5,734 nt of DNA, taken from Actinomycetes bacterium (lineage in GTDB: Bacteria; Actinomycetota; Coriobacteriia; Coriobacteriales; Eggerthellaceae). The stretch spans positions 1 to 5,734 of the forward strand of contig JAEWYG010000139.1 in NCBI GenBank assembly GCA_023395755.1, written 5' to 3'. Below the pieces are notes generated by a model. That model saw only the letters and a list, made by a program, of their open reading frames with translations, had not been told where the DNA came from and did not search any database. Shown piece by piece: positions 5,347-5,734 of this stretch (positions are counted from its first letter, which is position 1; every line of letters starts with the position of its first letter). Both the position numbers and the translations under genes were made by a program.

Positions 5347-5734
5347 GTGCGCACCGTACTCGTGCGGCGAATCATATTCGTACTGGCCACGATGATGGCC
5401 TGTTTTCTCGTAATGGGATTGTTCGTCATACAGGCACGTTATGTTGGTGTCAGAATGGGTATGGTGCCAACCACGAAAGTGAGCATCGAAGACATCAGAA
5501 TTCCGAGCCTTCATGCCGACGGCTCGGTTATAGCCGATTACTGCAGCGAGGCAGTAACAACGAGCGGTTTCGAGAATCTTTCTGGCCGCACTTCCACCGC
5601 CGTCTCGCTCGATGATGCTTGGTTCTCGCACGACTCCCATTTCTACCAGCACGATCTTGCCACCGCGTGCGCCGTACTCGCTGCCGTTTGTAATTCCGAA
5701 TCTCAATATTACAGCAACGTAAAGGGGTCAATGC
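5347..5734 (+). CDS. Membrane-anchored or secreted protein, possible lipase-like alpha/beta hydrolase (partial, runs off the right edge)
   Basis: This frame is open for 129 codons to the window edge, so only the N-terminus is visible. The GTG start has a strong AAGGAG (5336-5341) 5 nt upstream. The N-terminus is basic (MRTVLVRR) and followed by a hydrophobic segment at about residues 9-30, a signal anchor or uncleaved signal peptide. A Cys at 19 in TMMAC is a poor lipobox because hydrophobic residues continue after it. The visible mature part includes DDAWFSHDSHFYQHDLATAC (about residues 85-104), then an Ala-rich helix with AVCNSES. From memory, aromatic-Asp-Ser...Tyr-x-His-x-Leu-Ala patterns precede the catalytic core in some lipase-like (Mbeg1/DUF2974-type) hydrolases. 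The catalytic GxSxG is not in the window, so function stays uncertain. It is transcribed divergently from metG. Confidence 0.7.
   Translation, partial: MRTVLVRRIIFVLATMMACFLVMGLFVIQARYVGVRMGMVPTTKVSIEDIRIPSLHADGSVIADYCSEAVTTSGFENLSGRTSTAVSLDDAWFSHDSHFYQHDLATACAVLAAVCNSESQYYSNVKGSM

Overview
The window looks like a piece of a bacterial chromosome of mid GC content. It most resembles an anaerobic Coriobacteriia/Eggerthellales-type actinobacterium, possibly a lower-GC member such as Cryptobacterium. That placement is inferred from gene order (metG, tatD, flavoprotein, ksgA, veg) and protein flavour; no rRNA or other marker is present.

Right to left on the minus strand lies a tight housekeeping operon. 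Methionyl-tRNA synthetase (metG, 3494-5080) comes first, followed 8 nt later by a TatD-family metal hydrolase (tatD, 2460-3485). The tatD stop overlaps the start of a flavodoxin-fold NAD(P)H-dependent oxidoreductase by 4 nt (ATGA). The end of the oxidoreductase overlaps the start of the 16S rRNA dimethyladenosine transferase ksgA/rsmA. A Veg-family protein (180-521) follows with what looks like its own extended -10 promoter, and the unit ends at a strong bidirectional hairpin terminator (124-157). A divergent region (5081-5346) separates metG from a plus-strand gene cut by the right edge, which encodes a membrane-anchored or secreted protein with a possible resemblance to lipase-like alpha/beta hydrolases.

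The most interesting point is tatD. An in-frame TGA (3183-3185) interrupts it at codon 101, but both sides are in the same frame. The residues expected to bind the two metals are all present across the interruption. The TGA follows a Cys codon, and directly after it the mRNA can form a perfect hairpin with a G in the second loop position, 19 nt after the TGA. That is the architecture of a bacterial SECIS element. The gene is therefore a candidate selenocysteine-containing TatD protein, with a nonsense mutation or sequencing error as the main alternative.

Secondary points are a basic heptapeptide-repeat tail on the flavoprotein, an insertion within its cysteine cluster, dyads overlapping two candidate promoters, and a short unexplained open stretch at the left edge.
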